Notes: generated by a model from the letters alone, not told the origin. DNA of 64,000 nucleotides from Melioribacter sp. (GCA_023250955.1 JAHEZQ010000017.1:17757-81756), one strand, 5' to 3'. Counted from the first letter of the stretch, positions 33,098 through 43,768 are shown. A program made the numbers and translations.

Positions 33098-34003
33098 ATG
33101 ATTAATCAACACCAGAAAAAATTTGCAGAAGTAATTGAAAAGGTGAGACCGGAGCTTGGTAAACGTCCCGACTGGTTAAAAGTCCGTTTACCAACCGGAC
33201 AAAATTATAAAGATGTTCACGAGCTGATGCGCAAATCAAAATTGAATACGGTTTGTGAGGAAGCAAAGTGCCCAAATCTTGCAGAGTGCTGGAACAACAG
33301 AACGGCAACATTTATGATCTTGGGTGATACTTGTACCCGAAGTTGCGGATTCTGTAATGTTAAAACCGGAATTCCTAATGAATTAGATTTTGATGAACCA
33401 CGCCGGGTTGCTGAATCTGTAGAAGCATTAAATCTCAAACATGTTGTTATCACATCAGTGGATCGCGATGAACTTAAAGACGGCGGTGCTTCAATATTTT
33501 CTGAAACTGTCCGATTAGTTCGAGAGAAAATGCCAAATACGACCATTGAAATTTTAATTCCCGATTTCAAAGGTGAAGAATTTTCGTTCAATATTATTTT
33601 AGAAAACCCGCCGGACATTCTTAACCATAATCTTGAAACAGTTCATCGTCTTTATCATGGTGTACGTCCTCAAGCAAAGTACAATCGTAGTTTGGAATTA
33701 ATAAGTTGGTTCAAGAAACACAATCTTAGAACGAAAAGTGGAATTATGGTTGGCATTGGCGAAACAAAAGAAGAAGTTGTTGAATTGATTAACGATCTCT
33801 ATAATCATGGTTGTGATATAATGACAATTGGTCAGTATCTTCAACCCACAAAAAATCATTTACCTGTCCATCGCTTTGTTTCACCTGATGAATTTAGGTT
33901 TTACAAAGATTACGGACTAGGGATTGGACTTAAGGCAGTTGAATCATCACCATTAGTTAGAAGCTCCTACCATGCAGATAAACATGCAGAATTAATTCCC
34001 TAG
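33098..34003 (+). CDS. lipA: Lipoyl synthase LipA
   Basis: The 301-residue radical SAM protein has the auxiliary cluster motif C53-x4-C58-x5-C64 and the SAM cluster motif C79-x3-C83-x2-C86 (CTRSCGFC). The C-terminal RSSYHA holds the serine ligand of the auxiliary cluster. It inserts two sulfur atoms into the octanoyl groups placed by LipB on E2 and related proteins. It is the last gene of the lpd-lipB-E1-E2-lipA series. GGGGAAAGGA precedes the ATG. Confidence 0.95.
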   Translation: MINQHQKKFAEVIEKVRPELGKRPDWLKVRLPTGQNYKDVHELMRKSKLNTVCEEAKCPNLAECWNNRTATFMILGDTCTRSCGFCNVKTGIPNELDFDEPRRVAESVEALNLKHVVITSVDRDELKDGGASIFSETVRLVREKMPNTTIEILIPDFKGEEFSFNIILENPPDILNHNLETVHRLYHGVRPQAKYNRSLELISWFKKHNLRTKSGIMVGIGETKEEVVELINDLYNHGCDIMTIGQYLQPTKNHLPVHRFVSPDEFRFYKDYGLGIGLKAVESSPLVRSSYHADKHAELIP

Positions 34004-34205
34004 TTTTTATACTCTGATATTCTCATACAACAGGTATCTTTCTCAAAATTGAAAATCCGACTAATTGTCCTTTAGACTATATTAATAATTTATTTAGATG
34101 ACTTCGTTTTTCGGAAATAATCCTTATTTTTGAATCGTTCAAAAAGATATAAATAAATAATTCTGGCACGTTAGTTACTCATATTTTGAACGAAATAGAT
34201 ATCTT

Positions 34206-34298
34206 ATGAATAAATTACTTATTGAAATAAATAAATTAAATAAACCATTGAGAGAAGGTTATAGCAATGCTGTAACCTTTTTTTGTTTAATAAGCTGA
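34206..34298 (+). CDS. Possible 30-codon leader peptide before the kor operon
   Basis: A short frame begins MNKLLIEINKLNKPL and runs on through the arms of the downstream hairpin, ending in TGA ten bases before the ferredoxin ATG. Its codons are rich in Leu, Ile, Asn and Lys, and its 3' half lies in the terminator stem, the layout of an attenuator. It has no clear Shine-Dalgarno sequence, so translation is uncertain. Confidence 0.3.
   Translation: MNKLLIEINKLNKPLREGYSNAVTFFCLIS
34255..34284 (+). terminator. Intrinsic terminator-like hairpin just before the kor operon
   Basis: AAGGTTATAGC-AAT-GCTGTAACCTT forms an 11-bp stem (one G-T pair) with a 3-nt loop, directly followed by seven T. It ends 23 bases before the ferredoxin start and 252 bases after the lipA stop. 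The distance makes an attenuator of the kor genes more likely than a simple end for lipA. The rest of the 34004-34254 gap is AT-rich and shows no gene. Confidence 0.7.
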
Positions 34299-34307
34299 GG
34301 TTAATTC

Positions 34308-34595
34308 ATGGCAAAAGTAAAAGGGGATATCTTAATAGATATCGAGAAATGTAAAGGATGTGAACTTTGCGCAGCAGCCTGCCCACAAGAATCACTGGAA
34401 CTTTCTCGCAAATTGAACTCGAAGGGTTATCATTACATTGTAAAGATAGAAGATAATTGTACAGGTTGTACAAATTGTGCTTTAGTTTGTCCGGATGGAA
34501 TAATTAAAGTATATCGTAAAACAGATAGAAAGACTGAAAATATTGCAACAATTACAAATGTGACTCGTGATATAACATTGACGGTGAACTCATGA
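34308..34595 (+). CDS. 2-oxoacid:ferredoxin oxidoreductase ferredoxin-like subunit (KorD-type)
   Basis: The 95-residue protein has two 4Fe-4S motifs, C15-x2-C18-x2-C21-x3-C25 and C51-x2-C54-x2-C57-x3-C61. This bacterial-type ferredoxin domain serves as the delta subunit of four-part 2-oxoacid oxidoreductases. It accepts electrons from the thiamine-bound intermediate. The stop overlaps the ATG of the alpha subunit (ATGA), so the genes are coupled. Confidence 0.85.
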   Translation: MAKVKGDILIDIEKCKGCELCAAACPQESLELSRKLNSKGYHYIVKIEDNCTGCTNCALVCPDGIIKVYRKTDRKTENIATITNVTRDITLTVNS

Positions 34596-35662
34596 AAGAA
34601 TTAAAATTGATGAAAGGGAATGAGGCTCTTGCTGAAGCTGCAATACTTGCAGGCTGCGATGGTTATTTTGGCTATCCAATAACACCTCAATCAGAAATTT
34701 TAGAATACTTAGCACTTGAAGCAAAAAAGAGAACTGGGATGGTTGTCCTTCAGGCTGAAAGTGAAGTTGCGGCAATCAACATGATTTACGGCGCTGCAGG
34801 TACTGGTAAGAAAGTTATGACATCTTCATCATCACCAGGAATAAGTCTGATGCAGGAAGGAATTTCATACATTGCTTGTGCTGAACTTCCATGCTTGCTT
34901 GTTAATGTAGTTCGCGGCGGTCCCGGACTCGGAACAATCCAGCCATCGCAGGGTGATTATTTTCAAGCTGTAAAAGGTGGAGGACACGGTGATTATAAAT
35001 TGATTGTTCTTGCACCTTCAACGGTTCAGGAAATGGTTGATCACGTTAAGTTAGGATTTGATCTTGCTTTCAAATGGAGAAATCCTGTAATGATCTTAAC
35101 AGATGGTGCACTAGGACAAATGATGGAAAAAGTCCAACTACCGGCACAGTTACCGAGATCAACTGAAGCTCCATCATGGGCAACTGTCGGTAAACCAAAA
35201 ACACGCGAAAGAAATATTTTAACTTCGTTGCATATTCAACCCGATAAAATGCAGGATATAAATCTTCATCTGCAAAAGAAGTACAGTGATATTGAGAAAG
35301 AGGAAATTAGATTTGAAAAATATGAGTGTGATGATGCAGAAATTATTTTAGTTGCATTCGGATTAGTAGCTCGTGTTTGTCAAAAGGCTGCACAGTTTGC
35401 AAGAGAAAAAGGAATTAAAGTTGGTGTATTCAGACCAATTACATTATTCCCTTATCCGTACAAAGAATTAAATAAATTGGCTGATCAAGCTAAAGGAATT
35501 TTAACTGTTGAGATGAACGCCGGCCAAATGGTTGAAGATGTACGCCTCGCTGTTAATGGAAAAATACCGGTAGAATTTCTTGGAAGAATGGGTGGAATTA
35601 TACCGACTCCGGAAGAAATTCTACACAAGCTGGAAGAAAAATTTGTAGGAGAAATGGTATGA
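34592..35662 (+). CDS. 2-oxoacid:ferredoxin oxidoreductase alpha subunit (KorA/VorB-type)
   Basis: The 356-residue protein opens with KGNEALAEAAILAGCDGYFG, and GYPITPQSEI is the signature of the alpha subunit's thiamine-contacting domain. EGISYIACAELPCLLVNVVR and GLGTIQPSQGDYF follow. The C-terminal domain II (ECDDAEIILVAFGLVARV) holds the CoA-side region. It forms the main catalytic unit with KorB. The closest types are 2-oxoglutarate (Kor) and branched-chain 2-oxoacid (Vor) oxidoreductases; the substrate is not settled. It overlaps both neighbouring genes by four bases. Confidence 0.88.
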   Translation: MKELKLMKGNEALAEAAILAGCDGYFGYPITPQSEILEYLALEAKKRTGMVVLQAESEVAAINMIYGAAGTGKKVMTSSSSPGISLMQEGISYIACAELPCLLVNVVRGGPGLGTIQPSQGDYFQAVKGGGHGDYKLIVLAPSTVQEMVDHVKLGFDLAFKWRNPVMILTDGALGQMMEKVQLPAQLPRSTEAPSWATVGKPKTRERNILTSLHIQPDKMQDINLHLQKKYSDIEKEEIRFEKYECDDAEIILVAFGLVARVCQKAAQFAREKGIKVGVFRPITLFPYPYKELNKLADQAKGILTVEMNAGQMVEDVRLAVNGKIPVEFLGRMGGIIPTPEEILHKLEEKFVGEMV

Positions 35663-36477
35663 ATGAAAAAACTATGATAGAAGAACAACATTTTGCAGAA
35701 ATAATTGCAGAAGAAAGTATTTGTACAAATGAAAATTTAGTTTTCGAAAAGACTAATATTTTAACCGATACACCAATGCATTACTGTCCGGGTTGCGGGC
35801 ATGGTGTTGCCCATAGATTAATTGCTGAAGCAATTGCAGAACTTAATATACAAGAGAAAACAGTTGGTGTTGCACCTGTTGGATGTTCAGTATTCATGTA
35901 TAACTATTTAGATATTGATATGACTGAAGCCCCTCATGGAAGAGCATCTGCAGTAGCAACAGGAATAAAAAGAGTACTGCCGGATAAATATGTTTTCTCA
36001 TATCAAGGTGATGGTGATTTAGCAGCAATAGGAACCGGGGAAACTATTCATACATGTAACCGTGGTGAAAATATTTTGATCGTATTTATTAATAATGGAA
36101 TTTATGGAATGACAGGCGGACAAATGGCCCCGACAACTCTCGTTGGAATGAAATCTACTACAACTCCATTCGGAAGAGAAGTTGAAGTAATGGGAAATCC
36201 TCTGAAGATTACCGAGTTGATTGCTCAATTGCCGGGAGTATATTATTGCACGCGTGTTGCTGTCAATACTCCGGTTAATGTCCGCAAAGCAAAAAAAGCA
36301 ATTCTTAATGGATTTAAATATCAAGAATTGAAAAAAGGATTGAGCTTTGTGGAAATCGTTTCTAATTGTCCCTCGAACTGGAAAATGACTCCGGTTGATT
36401 CAAATAAATGGATGGAAGAAAATATGTTGCCGTTTTATCCACTCGGCGATCTCAAAGTCCCAGGCAAAGGAGAATAA
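35659..36477 (+). CDS. 2-oxoacid:ferredoxin oxidoreductase beta subunit (KorB-type)
   Basis: The 272-residue protein has the thiamine pyrophosphate-binding CPGCGHGVAHRL and the motif GDGDLAAIGTGE ending at INNGIYGMTGGQ, as in KorB and PorB proteins. It carries thiamine diphosphate and splits CoA-dependent 2-oxoacids together with the alpha subunit. Its last stretch (PFYPLGDLKVPGKGE) is typical. The gamma subunit starts three bases after the stop, with AAAGGAG overlapping its end. Confidence 0.9.
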   Translation: MNEKTMIEEQHFAEIIAEESICTNENLVFEKTNILTDTPMHYCPGCGHGVAHRLIAEAIAELNIQEKTVGVAPVGCSVFMYNYLDIDMTEAPHGRASAVATGIKRVLPDKYVFSYQGDGDLAAIGTGETIHTCNRGENILIVFINNGIYGMTGGQMAPTTLVGMKSTTTPFGREVEVMGNPLKITELIAQLPGVYYCTRVAVNTPVNVRKAKKAILNGFKYQELKKGLSFVEIVSNCPSNWKMTPVDSNKWMEENMLPFYPLGDLKVPGKGE

Positions 36478-36479
36478 CA

Positions 36480-37034
36480 ATGCAAGAAGAAATTATCATA
36501 GCAGGATTTGGCGGGCAAGGTGTTTTATCAATGGGACAAATTCTTTGTTACAGCGGTGTAATGGAAAACAAGGAAGTCAGTTGGATGCCGTCGTACGGAC
36601 CTGAAATGAGAGGTGGAACTGCAAACTGTATAGCAATTATCAGTGATTCTAAAATCAGTTCGCCAATCGTTACAAAGTTTGATACTGTGATTGCTTTGAA
36701 TCAACCATCATTGGATAAATTTGAATCTGCAGTTAAACCTGGTGGACTTTTAATTTATGAAGCGAATGCAATTATCAATCCACCTAAGAGAACGGATATT
36801 GATATTGTTCCAATTGAAGCTTCGAATGAAGCTGCTAAATTGAAAAATACAAAAGTGATGAATATGATTGTACTTGGTGCATTCTTGCAGAAGAAACCGA
36901 TTATAAAGATGGAAAATATTATTGAAGGAATTAAAAAAGTTCTTCCGGAAAGATATCACCACCTCATTCCACTCAACAAACAAGCTCTTGAAAAGGGAAT
37001 GGAGTTAGCTAGAAATATAGGAGTTATTGCATAA
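36480..37034 (+). CDS. 2-oxoacid:ferredoxin oxidoreductase gamma subunit (KorC-type)
   Basis: I start at the ATG giving MQEEIIIAGFGGQGVLSMGQ (184 residues), because it follows AAAGGAG and lies in tandem after the beta subunit; the frame stays open upstream only within korB. The GFGGQGVL loop, SWMPSYGPEMRGGTANC and the later LGAFLQKKPII are typical of the gamma subunit, which closes the active site. With the three genes before it, it completes a delta-alpha-beta-gamma order of a ferredoxin-dependent complex. Confidence 0.9.
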   Translation: MQEEIIIAGFGGQGVLSMGQILCYSGVMENKEVSWMPSYGPEMRGGTANCIAIISDSKISSPIVTKFDTVIALNQPSLDKFESAVKPGGLLIYEANAIINPPKRTDIDIVPIEASNEAAKLKNTKVMNMIVLGAFLQKKPIIKMENIIEGIKKVLPERYHHLIPLNKQALEKGMELARNIGVIA

Positions 37035-37401
37035 GATAATAAAGAGGTTGGTAATTAAATTTTATTAACTTTTTTTGTTAAAGAACTGAATAAACAATTT
37101 TTTTGATATTGGTGGTATATTATAGAAGAAATATAAAAAGGAAAACAAAAGCTATTAATAATATTGTATAGGACAGATGCAAAAGATCTTTTACCCAAAA
37201 AATAATAGCCATATCAAATTAACTGCATCTGCAATTTCAGCAGTAAATCCCCGGGCAATCCAAAATCATTCTCAATCTAAAATTGGACACCAAATAATAT
37301 CATTTAAGATATTTCATATTGATATTTTTTCAGGGGTATAAATATATTGGCTGAATAATAAACTAATCAAAAATTTTTCTTATTAATTTTTTTAAAATAT
37401 T
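37035..37401. other. AT-rich gap before the heme-motif kinase, one spaced inverted repeat
   Basis: The gap holds no gene I can support. CAGATGCA (37174-37181) and TGCATCTG (37224-37231) form an eight-base inverted repeat 42 bases apart, which could be an operator or a stem. There is no clear terminator behind korC, and the kinase ATG lacks a Shine-Dalgarno sequence. Confidence 0.4.
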
Positions 37402-39948
37402 ATGAAAATTCAATCCATAAAATCTCATCATTTAGTCATCATATTAGTCATAGTAATGACGATTGTTACTGGATTGCTGTTGATAGGACTTAATAAAACG
37501 ACAGAAAAAGAAATAGTAAAAAAATATAATGAAGAACAACTTCATTTGGTCAAAGACCTATCAAGAAGTATTGAGAAATATATAAACGTCAGAGTGGAGT
37601 TAGTGGATTTATTATCGTCTCTTTTATCTTTCAAAAAATATGGCCCAAAATTTGTTTCAACCGAGATAAATCATTTTTATGAAAATGAAAAAAGAAATTT
37701 TGCAACTAAATTCAATTTATATGATAAAACCGGAACGGTAATTTATTCTAGTAACAAAGATATAATAGGACATAAATTATCAGAGTCTGAGATTTTTCTA
37801 TGGGCCAAAAATCCGGAGAACAAAGGAAAACAATTCATATCGCCCCCAATCAATGTACCAAAAGTAAAAGGTGATTCCATTCCTCATTTACATTTCGTAA
37901 TAGCAGCGCCAATTTATAATGCAGCGAATATAAATGATAAATTGGATTCATCACAAAAGTTTGCCGGAGTAGTAACTGAGACAGTGGATTTTGATAAGCT
38001 TCTTCGGGTTTTGATTTCCAATCATCAATCTGATAAGGTGAAAGAATATCTTTGGATTATGGAGAAAAATGGGACTCTTCTGTTTCATGCTGATCATCCA
38101 GAAATGGCTTTTGCTAATGTCCAAAAACAGAATGAATCATGTATGAACTGTCACATTTCTTTTAAACACTTGGATGCAATGCTTATTAAAAAAGAAGGAA
38201 ATATAGAATATCAGCTCAAGAATAGGCCGCTCAAATTAGCCAGTTATACAACACTCGATTATAAAAACATTTCTTGGATCGTGGTTCTTAATACGCCGTC
38301 AGAGGAAATAGGTAGTTTTATACATGAGAATATACTTCAATCTTATCTTCTTCTTGGAATGATTGCACTTACATTTTTTACAATCTCTTTTTTGATTTAT
38401 CGCAGTTTTAAATTGAGGGTTAAAGCTGAAGAAGAATCTAAGCAGCTTAGAGAGAAAAGTATTCTTAAAGAAAAGATTGAAGAATCGGAGAAACGTTATA
38501 GAAATCTTGTAGAATCTTCACCGGATGCTATAGCAGTTCATTGTAACGGAATACTTGTCTATGTAAACGAAGCCGGTGCAGAATTAATTGGTGCAACTAA
38601 ACCTGAAGATCTTATCGGAAAACCAATTTTAGAATTTGTCCATCCAAATTATCATGAACAAGTCAAAAAACAAGTAGCTGAAGTACTCAGGACTAATAAA
38701 CATAGTAGTCTGTTAGAAGAAAAACTTATTAGACTTGATGGAAGACATGTTGATGTGGAGTTTACAGCTATTCCAACAATTTATGACGGCAACCAAGCAA
38801 TACAAATTATCATTCGAGATATAACTGATCGAAGACTTACAGAAGAAGCTTTACGTAACCGTGAGTCATATTTATCAGCGATCATAGAAAACCAACCGGG
38901 ATTAATGTGGCTGAAGGATAGAGAAAGCAAATTACTTGCTGTAAATAATGCATTTGCAATTTCTTGTAGTATGCAGACACCTAACGATGTAGTTGGGAAG
39001 ACAGATCTTGACATATGGCCTCGCGAACTTGCTGAGAAATATCGCATTGATGACATTCACATAATGAAAACCGGCAAAACTATTTCAATTGAAGAATTGA
39101 TAAATGAAAAAGGCAAAGACAAATGGTTTGAGACGTTTAAAACTCCTGTTAAGGATATAAATGGAAAAATCATAGGTACAACAGGATATGCACATGATAT
39201 TACCGAGCGTAAAATAGTCCAGCTAGAATTGATCAAAGCGAAAGAAAGAGCAGAAGAATCCGACAAATTAAAATCTGAATTCCTCGCACAAATATCGCAC
39301 GAAATTAGAACCCCACTGAATGCAGTTGTTGGCAATGTTGAGTACCTCAATGATTTCTTTGGTGAGCATATGGATTCTGATTCCCGTAATTGTTTTGAAG
39401 GAATTGATCTCGCTTCAAAAAGAATTATTAGAACTGTTGACCTAGTACTTAATGTAGCTGAGTTACAAACAAGCGGTTATAAACCATATTTAACAAATAT
39501 TAATCTTGATTCTGAAGTACTTCAAAAATTATTTAAAGAGCATCAGCTTTCTGCAAAACATAAAGAATTAGAGTTTATATATAGTTGTAGAGTAAATGAT
39601 GCGGATATTATGGCCGATAATTACAGTATTATTCAAATATTTGCGAACTTGATTGATAATGCCATCAAGTATACAAAAAAAGGTAAAGTTGAAATACAAT
39701 TAGAAAAAAATGCAAATAACAAAATTATGGTTGAGATAAAAGATACAGGTGTTGGAGTAAGTAAGGAATTTCTTCCAAAGTTATTTGATCCGTTCTTACA
39801 AGAAGACACCGGCTACACTAGATCCTATGACGGAAGCGGACTTGGGCTGACCTTAGTGAAGAACTATTGCGAAATAAACAATGCAACTATAGAAGTTGAG
39901 AGTGAAAAAAATGTTGGTTCAACCTTTAGAGTAACATTTAACAATTAG
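37402..39948 (+). CDS. Membrane PAS-domain histidine kinase with periplasmic c-type heme motif
   Basis: The 848-residue protein has a first membrane helix (~12-32), a periplasmic sensor region to ~310, and a second helix (~315-337). Two PAS domains follow (~360-475 and ~478-605), then a HisKA domain with phosphate-accepting His in SHEIRTPLN (~633) and an HATPase domain (DNAIKYT, DTGVGVS, DGSGLGLTLVKNYCE). The sensor region contains C247-M-N-C-H251, a CXXCH heme-binding motif, preceded by FHADHPEMAFANVQKQNES. This suggests a heme-containing Cache-like domain that detects redox state or a gas. There is no receiver domain or regulator gene beside it. Downstream comes atpD, unrelated in function. 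Confidence 0.85.
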   Translation: MKIQSIKSHHLVIILVIVMTIVTGLLLIGLNKTTEKEIVKKYNEEQLHLVKDLSRSIEKYINVRVELVDLLSSLLSFKKYGPKFVSTEINHFYENEKRNFATKFNLYDKTGTVIYSSNKDIIGHKLSESEIFLWAKNPENKGKQFISPPINVPKVKGDSIPHLHFVIAAPIYNAANINDKLDSSQKFAGVVTETVDFDKLLRVLISNHQSDKVKEYLWIMEKNGTLLFHADHPEMAFANVQKQNESCMNCHISFKHLDAMLIKKEGNIEYQLKNRPLKLASYTTLDYKNISWIVVLNTPSEEIGSFIHENILQSYLLLGMIALTFFTISFLIYRSFKLRVKAEEESKQLREKSILKEKIEESEKRYRNLVESSPDAIAVHCNGILVYVNEAGAELIGATKPEDLIGKPILEFVHPNYHEQVKKQVAEVLRTNKHSSLLEEKLIRLDGRHVDVEFTAIPTIYDGNQAIQIIIRDITDRRLTEEALRNRESYLSAIIENQPGLMWLKDRESKLLAVNNAFAISCSMQTPNDVVGKTDLDIWPRELAEKYRIDDIHIMKTGKTISIEELINEKGKDKWFETFKTPVKDINGKIIGTTGYAHDITERKIVQLELIKAKERAEESDKLKSEFLAQISHEIRTPLNAVVGNVEYLNDFFGEHMDSDSRNCFEGIDLASKRIIRTVDLVLNVAELQTSGYKPYLTNINLDSEVLQKLFKEHQLSAKHKELEFIYSCRVNDADIMADNYSIIQIFANLIDNAIKYTKKGKVEIQLEKNANNKIMVEIKDTGVGVSKEFLPKLFDPFLQEDTGYTRSYDGSGLGLTLVKNYCEINNATIEVESEKNVGSTFRVTFNN

Positions 39949-39999
39949 ACTTTTTGGAAATCACCGCATACTTTCATAATTTTCCGCACTAAATTTTGA

Positions 40000-41424
<1,425 letters not shown>

Positions 41425-41426
41425 TT

Positions 41427-41837
41427 ATGAAAGAAATTTTTGTTGAAATAATTACACCTTCAAAGAGTGTTTACAAAGGTCAGATAAAATCAATAACTAT
41501 TCCCGGAACGCTCGGGAATTTTCAAGTGCTATTCAATCATGCCCCAATGCTAAGTACATTTGAAATCGGGAAAATAAAATTGAATGATACTAATGATAAA
41601 GAAATTGAATATGCTACAAGCGGCGGAACAGTGGAAGTAAATGATAATAAAATTTTAATTCTAGCCGACAGTGTTGAGACTTCAAATGAAATTGATGTTG
41701 ACCGTGCAAAGAAAGCTTACGAACGAGCTAAGGAAAGATTAGCTGCTACTAATAAGGGTGATATTGATATCATGCGTGCGGAACTTTCGTTACAGCGGGC
41801 AATTAATAGAATGAAATTTGTGAATGCTGATTATTAG
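41427..41837 (+). CDS. atpC: F1-ATP synthase epsilon subunit
   Basis: The 136-residue protein has the epsilon beta-sandwich (FVEIITPSKSVYKGQIKSIT, GTLGNFQVLFNHAPMLSTF, EYATSGGTVEVNDNKILIL) followed by the two C-terminal helices (DRAKKAYERAKERLA). It joins the rotor and can act as a brake on ATP hydrolysis. It follows atpD by two bases and ends before a terminator. Confidence 0.94.
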   Translation: MKEIFVEIITPSKSVYKGQIKSITIPGTLGNFQVLFNHAPMLSTFEIGKIKLNDTNDKEIEYATSGGTVEVNDNKILILADSVETSNEIDVDRAKKAYERAKERLAATNKGDIDIMRAELSLQRAINRMKFVNADY

Positions 41838-41868
41838 CCATTAGCTATAAGCGTTTAGCATTAAAAAA

Positions 41869-41896
41869 AATCCCAACATTATGTTGGGATTTATAT
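41869..41896 (+). terminator. Intrinsic terminator after atpC
   Basis: AATCCCAACAT and ATGTTGGGATT form an 11-bp hairpin with a minimal loop, followed by a T-rich TTATATTTT. It lies between converging atpC and the superoxide dismutase gene and could end transcripts from both sides. Confidence 0.8.
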
Positions 41897-41915
41897 TTTA
41901 AACTGAATACACTTT

Positions 41916-42638
41916 TTATTTTGCTGAAGCAAATCTCTTAGCTACTTCATCCCAGTTAACAACATTCCACCAGGAAGCGATGTAATCCGGTCTGCGGTTT
42001 TGGTAATGCAAATAATAAGCATGTTCCCAAACATCAAGAGTTAATAATGGTGTCCCTTTCACTTCGGTAACATCCATTAATGGATTATCTTGATTTGGTG
42101 TTGAAGTTACAACAAGCTTCCCGCCGGAAAGAATCAACCATGCCCAACCGGAACCAAAACGTGTAGCGCCTGCAGTTGAAAATAATTCTTTGAACTTATC
42201 AAACGAACCAAAAGTACTGTTGATTGCATCAGCAAGTGCACCGGATGGTTGACCACCTTTAGCCGGACCCATTACCTGCCAAAACATGTTGTGATTAAAT
42301 ACACCTCCACCGTTATTTCTAATTGCCGGAGATGCTTTAGAAATGTTCTTAAAGATTTCTTCAAAAGATTTTCCCTCAAGTTCTGTTCCTTCAAGAGCTT
42401 TGTTCAAGTTATTAACATAAGCCGCATGATGTTTGTCATGATGTATTTCCATTGTGCGCGCATCAATGTGCGGTTCCAATGCATCGAATGCGTATGGAAG
42501 TGGCGCCAATTCGAATTTACTCATTGCAATACTCCTATCTATTTTTTGATTTAATTTATTTGTAATTGCATCAATTTTTTTTATTCCGCTCGCAACGGTT
42601 AGCAATCCAAGAGATGCTAAAAATTTTTTTCTGTCCAT
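41916..42638 (-). CDS. Fe/Mn superoxide dismutase with N-terminal leader
   Basis: The 240-residue protein has a leader ([18 protein letters not shown]) absent from the usual cytoplasmic ~200-residue enzyme. The leader looks like a signal sequence with a charged start (not a full twin-arginine motif). The SOD domain starts near residue 40 ([16 protein letters not shown]). Metal-binding residues are in [29 protein letters not shown] and [18 protein letters not shown]. Since MSKFELAPL could be an internal start, both an exported and a cytoplasmic form are possible. Fe versus Mn cannot be told. The next gene on the strand is an iscA-type gene four bases away. Confidence 0.88.
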   Translation of the reverse strand: MDRKKFLASLGLLTVASGIKKIDAITNKLNQKIDRSIAMSKFELAPLPYAFDALEPHIDARTMEIHHDKHHAAYVNNLNKALEGTELEGKSFEEIFKNISKASPAIRNNGGGVFNHNMFWQVMGPAKGGQPSGALADAINSTFGSFDKFKELFSTAGATRFGSGWAWLILSGGKLVVTSTPNQDNPLMDVTEVKGTPLLTLDVWEHAYYLHYQNRRPDYIASWWNVVNWDEVAKRFASAK

Positions 42639-42642
42639 TTAT

Positions 42643-42996
42643 TTAAACTCCAAACGATTCTCCGCAACCGCAAGTCTTAGTTGCATTTGGATTATTAAAC
42701 ACAAATCCTTTACCATTCAAACCATCGCTGAAATCCAGAATTGTTCCACTTAGATAAAAGAAACTCTTTCCATCAACAATAATTTTTATTCCATCTTTCT
42801 CGAAGATCGTATCGCCGTCTTTAACATCGCCGTCAAACCCAAGCTGGTATGTCATACCGGAACAACCTCCGCCTTTTACTCCAATGCGGAGAGCATAATC
42901 CGAAGGGATACTGTTTTCTTCTTTTATTTGTTTTACTTGCTTAATTGCTTTTTCTGTAATATCAATTTCAGATTGAACACTTACTTGTTCAGTCAC
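42643..42996 (-). CDS. HesB/IscA/ErpA-type iron-sulfur cluster carrier
   Basis: Translation starts at a GTG after AAAGGAG. The 117-residue A-type carrier has the three conserved cysteines: Cys45 in GGGCSGMTY, and Cys109 and Cys111 in TCGCGESF. It passes iron-sulfur clusters to target proteins. It lies four bases upstream of the superoxide dismutase gene and 13 bases after the small gene to its right, so the three likely form one minus-strand transcript. ErpA, IscA or SufA identity cannot be fixed. Confidence 0.9.
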   Translation of the reverse strand: MTEQVSVQSEIDITEKAIKQVKQIKEENSIPSDYALRIGVKGGGCSGMTYQLGFDGDVKDGDTIFEKDGIKIIVDGKSFFYLSGTILDFSDGLNGKGFVFNNPNATKTCGCGESFGV

Positions 42997-43009
42997 TTTG
43001 AAACTCCTT

Positions 43010-43315
43010 TCAATTAGGATTTACTTTTTGTTCGTCTATTTGTACAACATTAATCCCCAAAGAAAAATTCACTTTCCAGGCATTATCAGACATTTTTTTT
43101 AATTCGCCTGTATCTTCAAGTTTATGAATAAAATCATAAGCTACCTTCTCAGCTTGTGAGTATTTGATCCGAATGTCTTTCTTTTCGAAATAACTTTTGA
43201 TGGCATACTGAATATCACGAAAGAAAATATTGGAATTAAGGTATAACCTGTATTTTTCCTTCATAAATTTGAAGAAAATTGATTTGTTGGAAGTGAGATC
43301 ATTTAATAGATCCAT
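43010..43315 (-). CDS. Small protein of unknown function, head of the iscA-sod transcript
   Basis: I start at the ATG ([11 protein letters not shown]), which follows AGGATTAAT, giving 101 residues; an upstream frame continues to 43381 without a good start. The protein is mostly helical and basic in the middle ([40 protein letters not shown]), with no membrane segment and no cysteine cluster. I recognise no family. It is 13 bases from the iscA-type gene on the same strand, so a link to iron-sulfur or oxidative-stress functions is only a guess from context. Confidence 0.55.
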   Translation of the reverse strand: MDLLNDLTSNKSIFFKFMKEKYRLYLNSNIFFRDIQYAIKSYFEKKDIRIKYSQAEKVAYDFIHKLEDTGELKKMSDNAWKVNFSLGINVVQIDEQKVNPN

Positions 43316-43768
43316 ATTAATCCTGATATTATTACTAATTGATGTTATTTGAATGTAGAATAAGTGAGCTAAATTTAACAACTTAAAGTTATGAAATACT
43401 AACCATTTTTTTGTTTTTTGTCGAAGAAATCATAGATTTGTATCCAAGATTAACAACCGTTAATCTTTCAATTTGGTCAACGACCGCAATTATGTCTATC
43501 TGAATTCAGAGATATTATTTCTTTGATTCATAACAAATTTGGATTATTTTCTGTTGTTAATGGAATTTCATGAACATTTTTTTTCAGCTAAATTCCTCCG
43601 GAAAAATAAGCTTTAGATTTCAAAATAATGAGGATTTAATGCCATTATTTGAAAATATTAGATCAGATTATCAACACGACATACATTTCTATTAATACTT
43701 ATCTATGAAATTATATTAATTAACTTATTCAATAATGATAAATCAATAATGAAAAATATGGGAGGTCT
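43316..43768. other. Divergent intergenic region with hairpin AAGATTAAC/GTTAATCTT
   Basis: The 453-base AT-rich gap separates the minus-strand iscA-sod genes from the pyrophosphatase gene. A nine-base perfect hairpin with loop AACC lies at 43446-43467 and could be an operator for one of the divergent promoters. No gene is seen. GGGAGGTCT before 43769 is the binding site for the pyrophosphatase. Confidence 0.45.
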
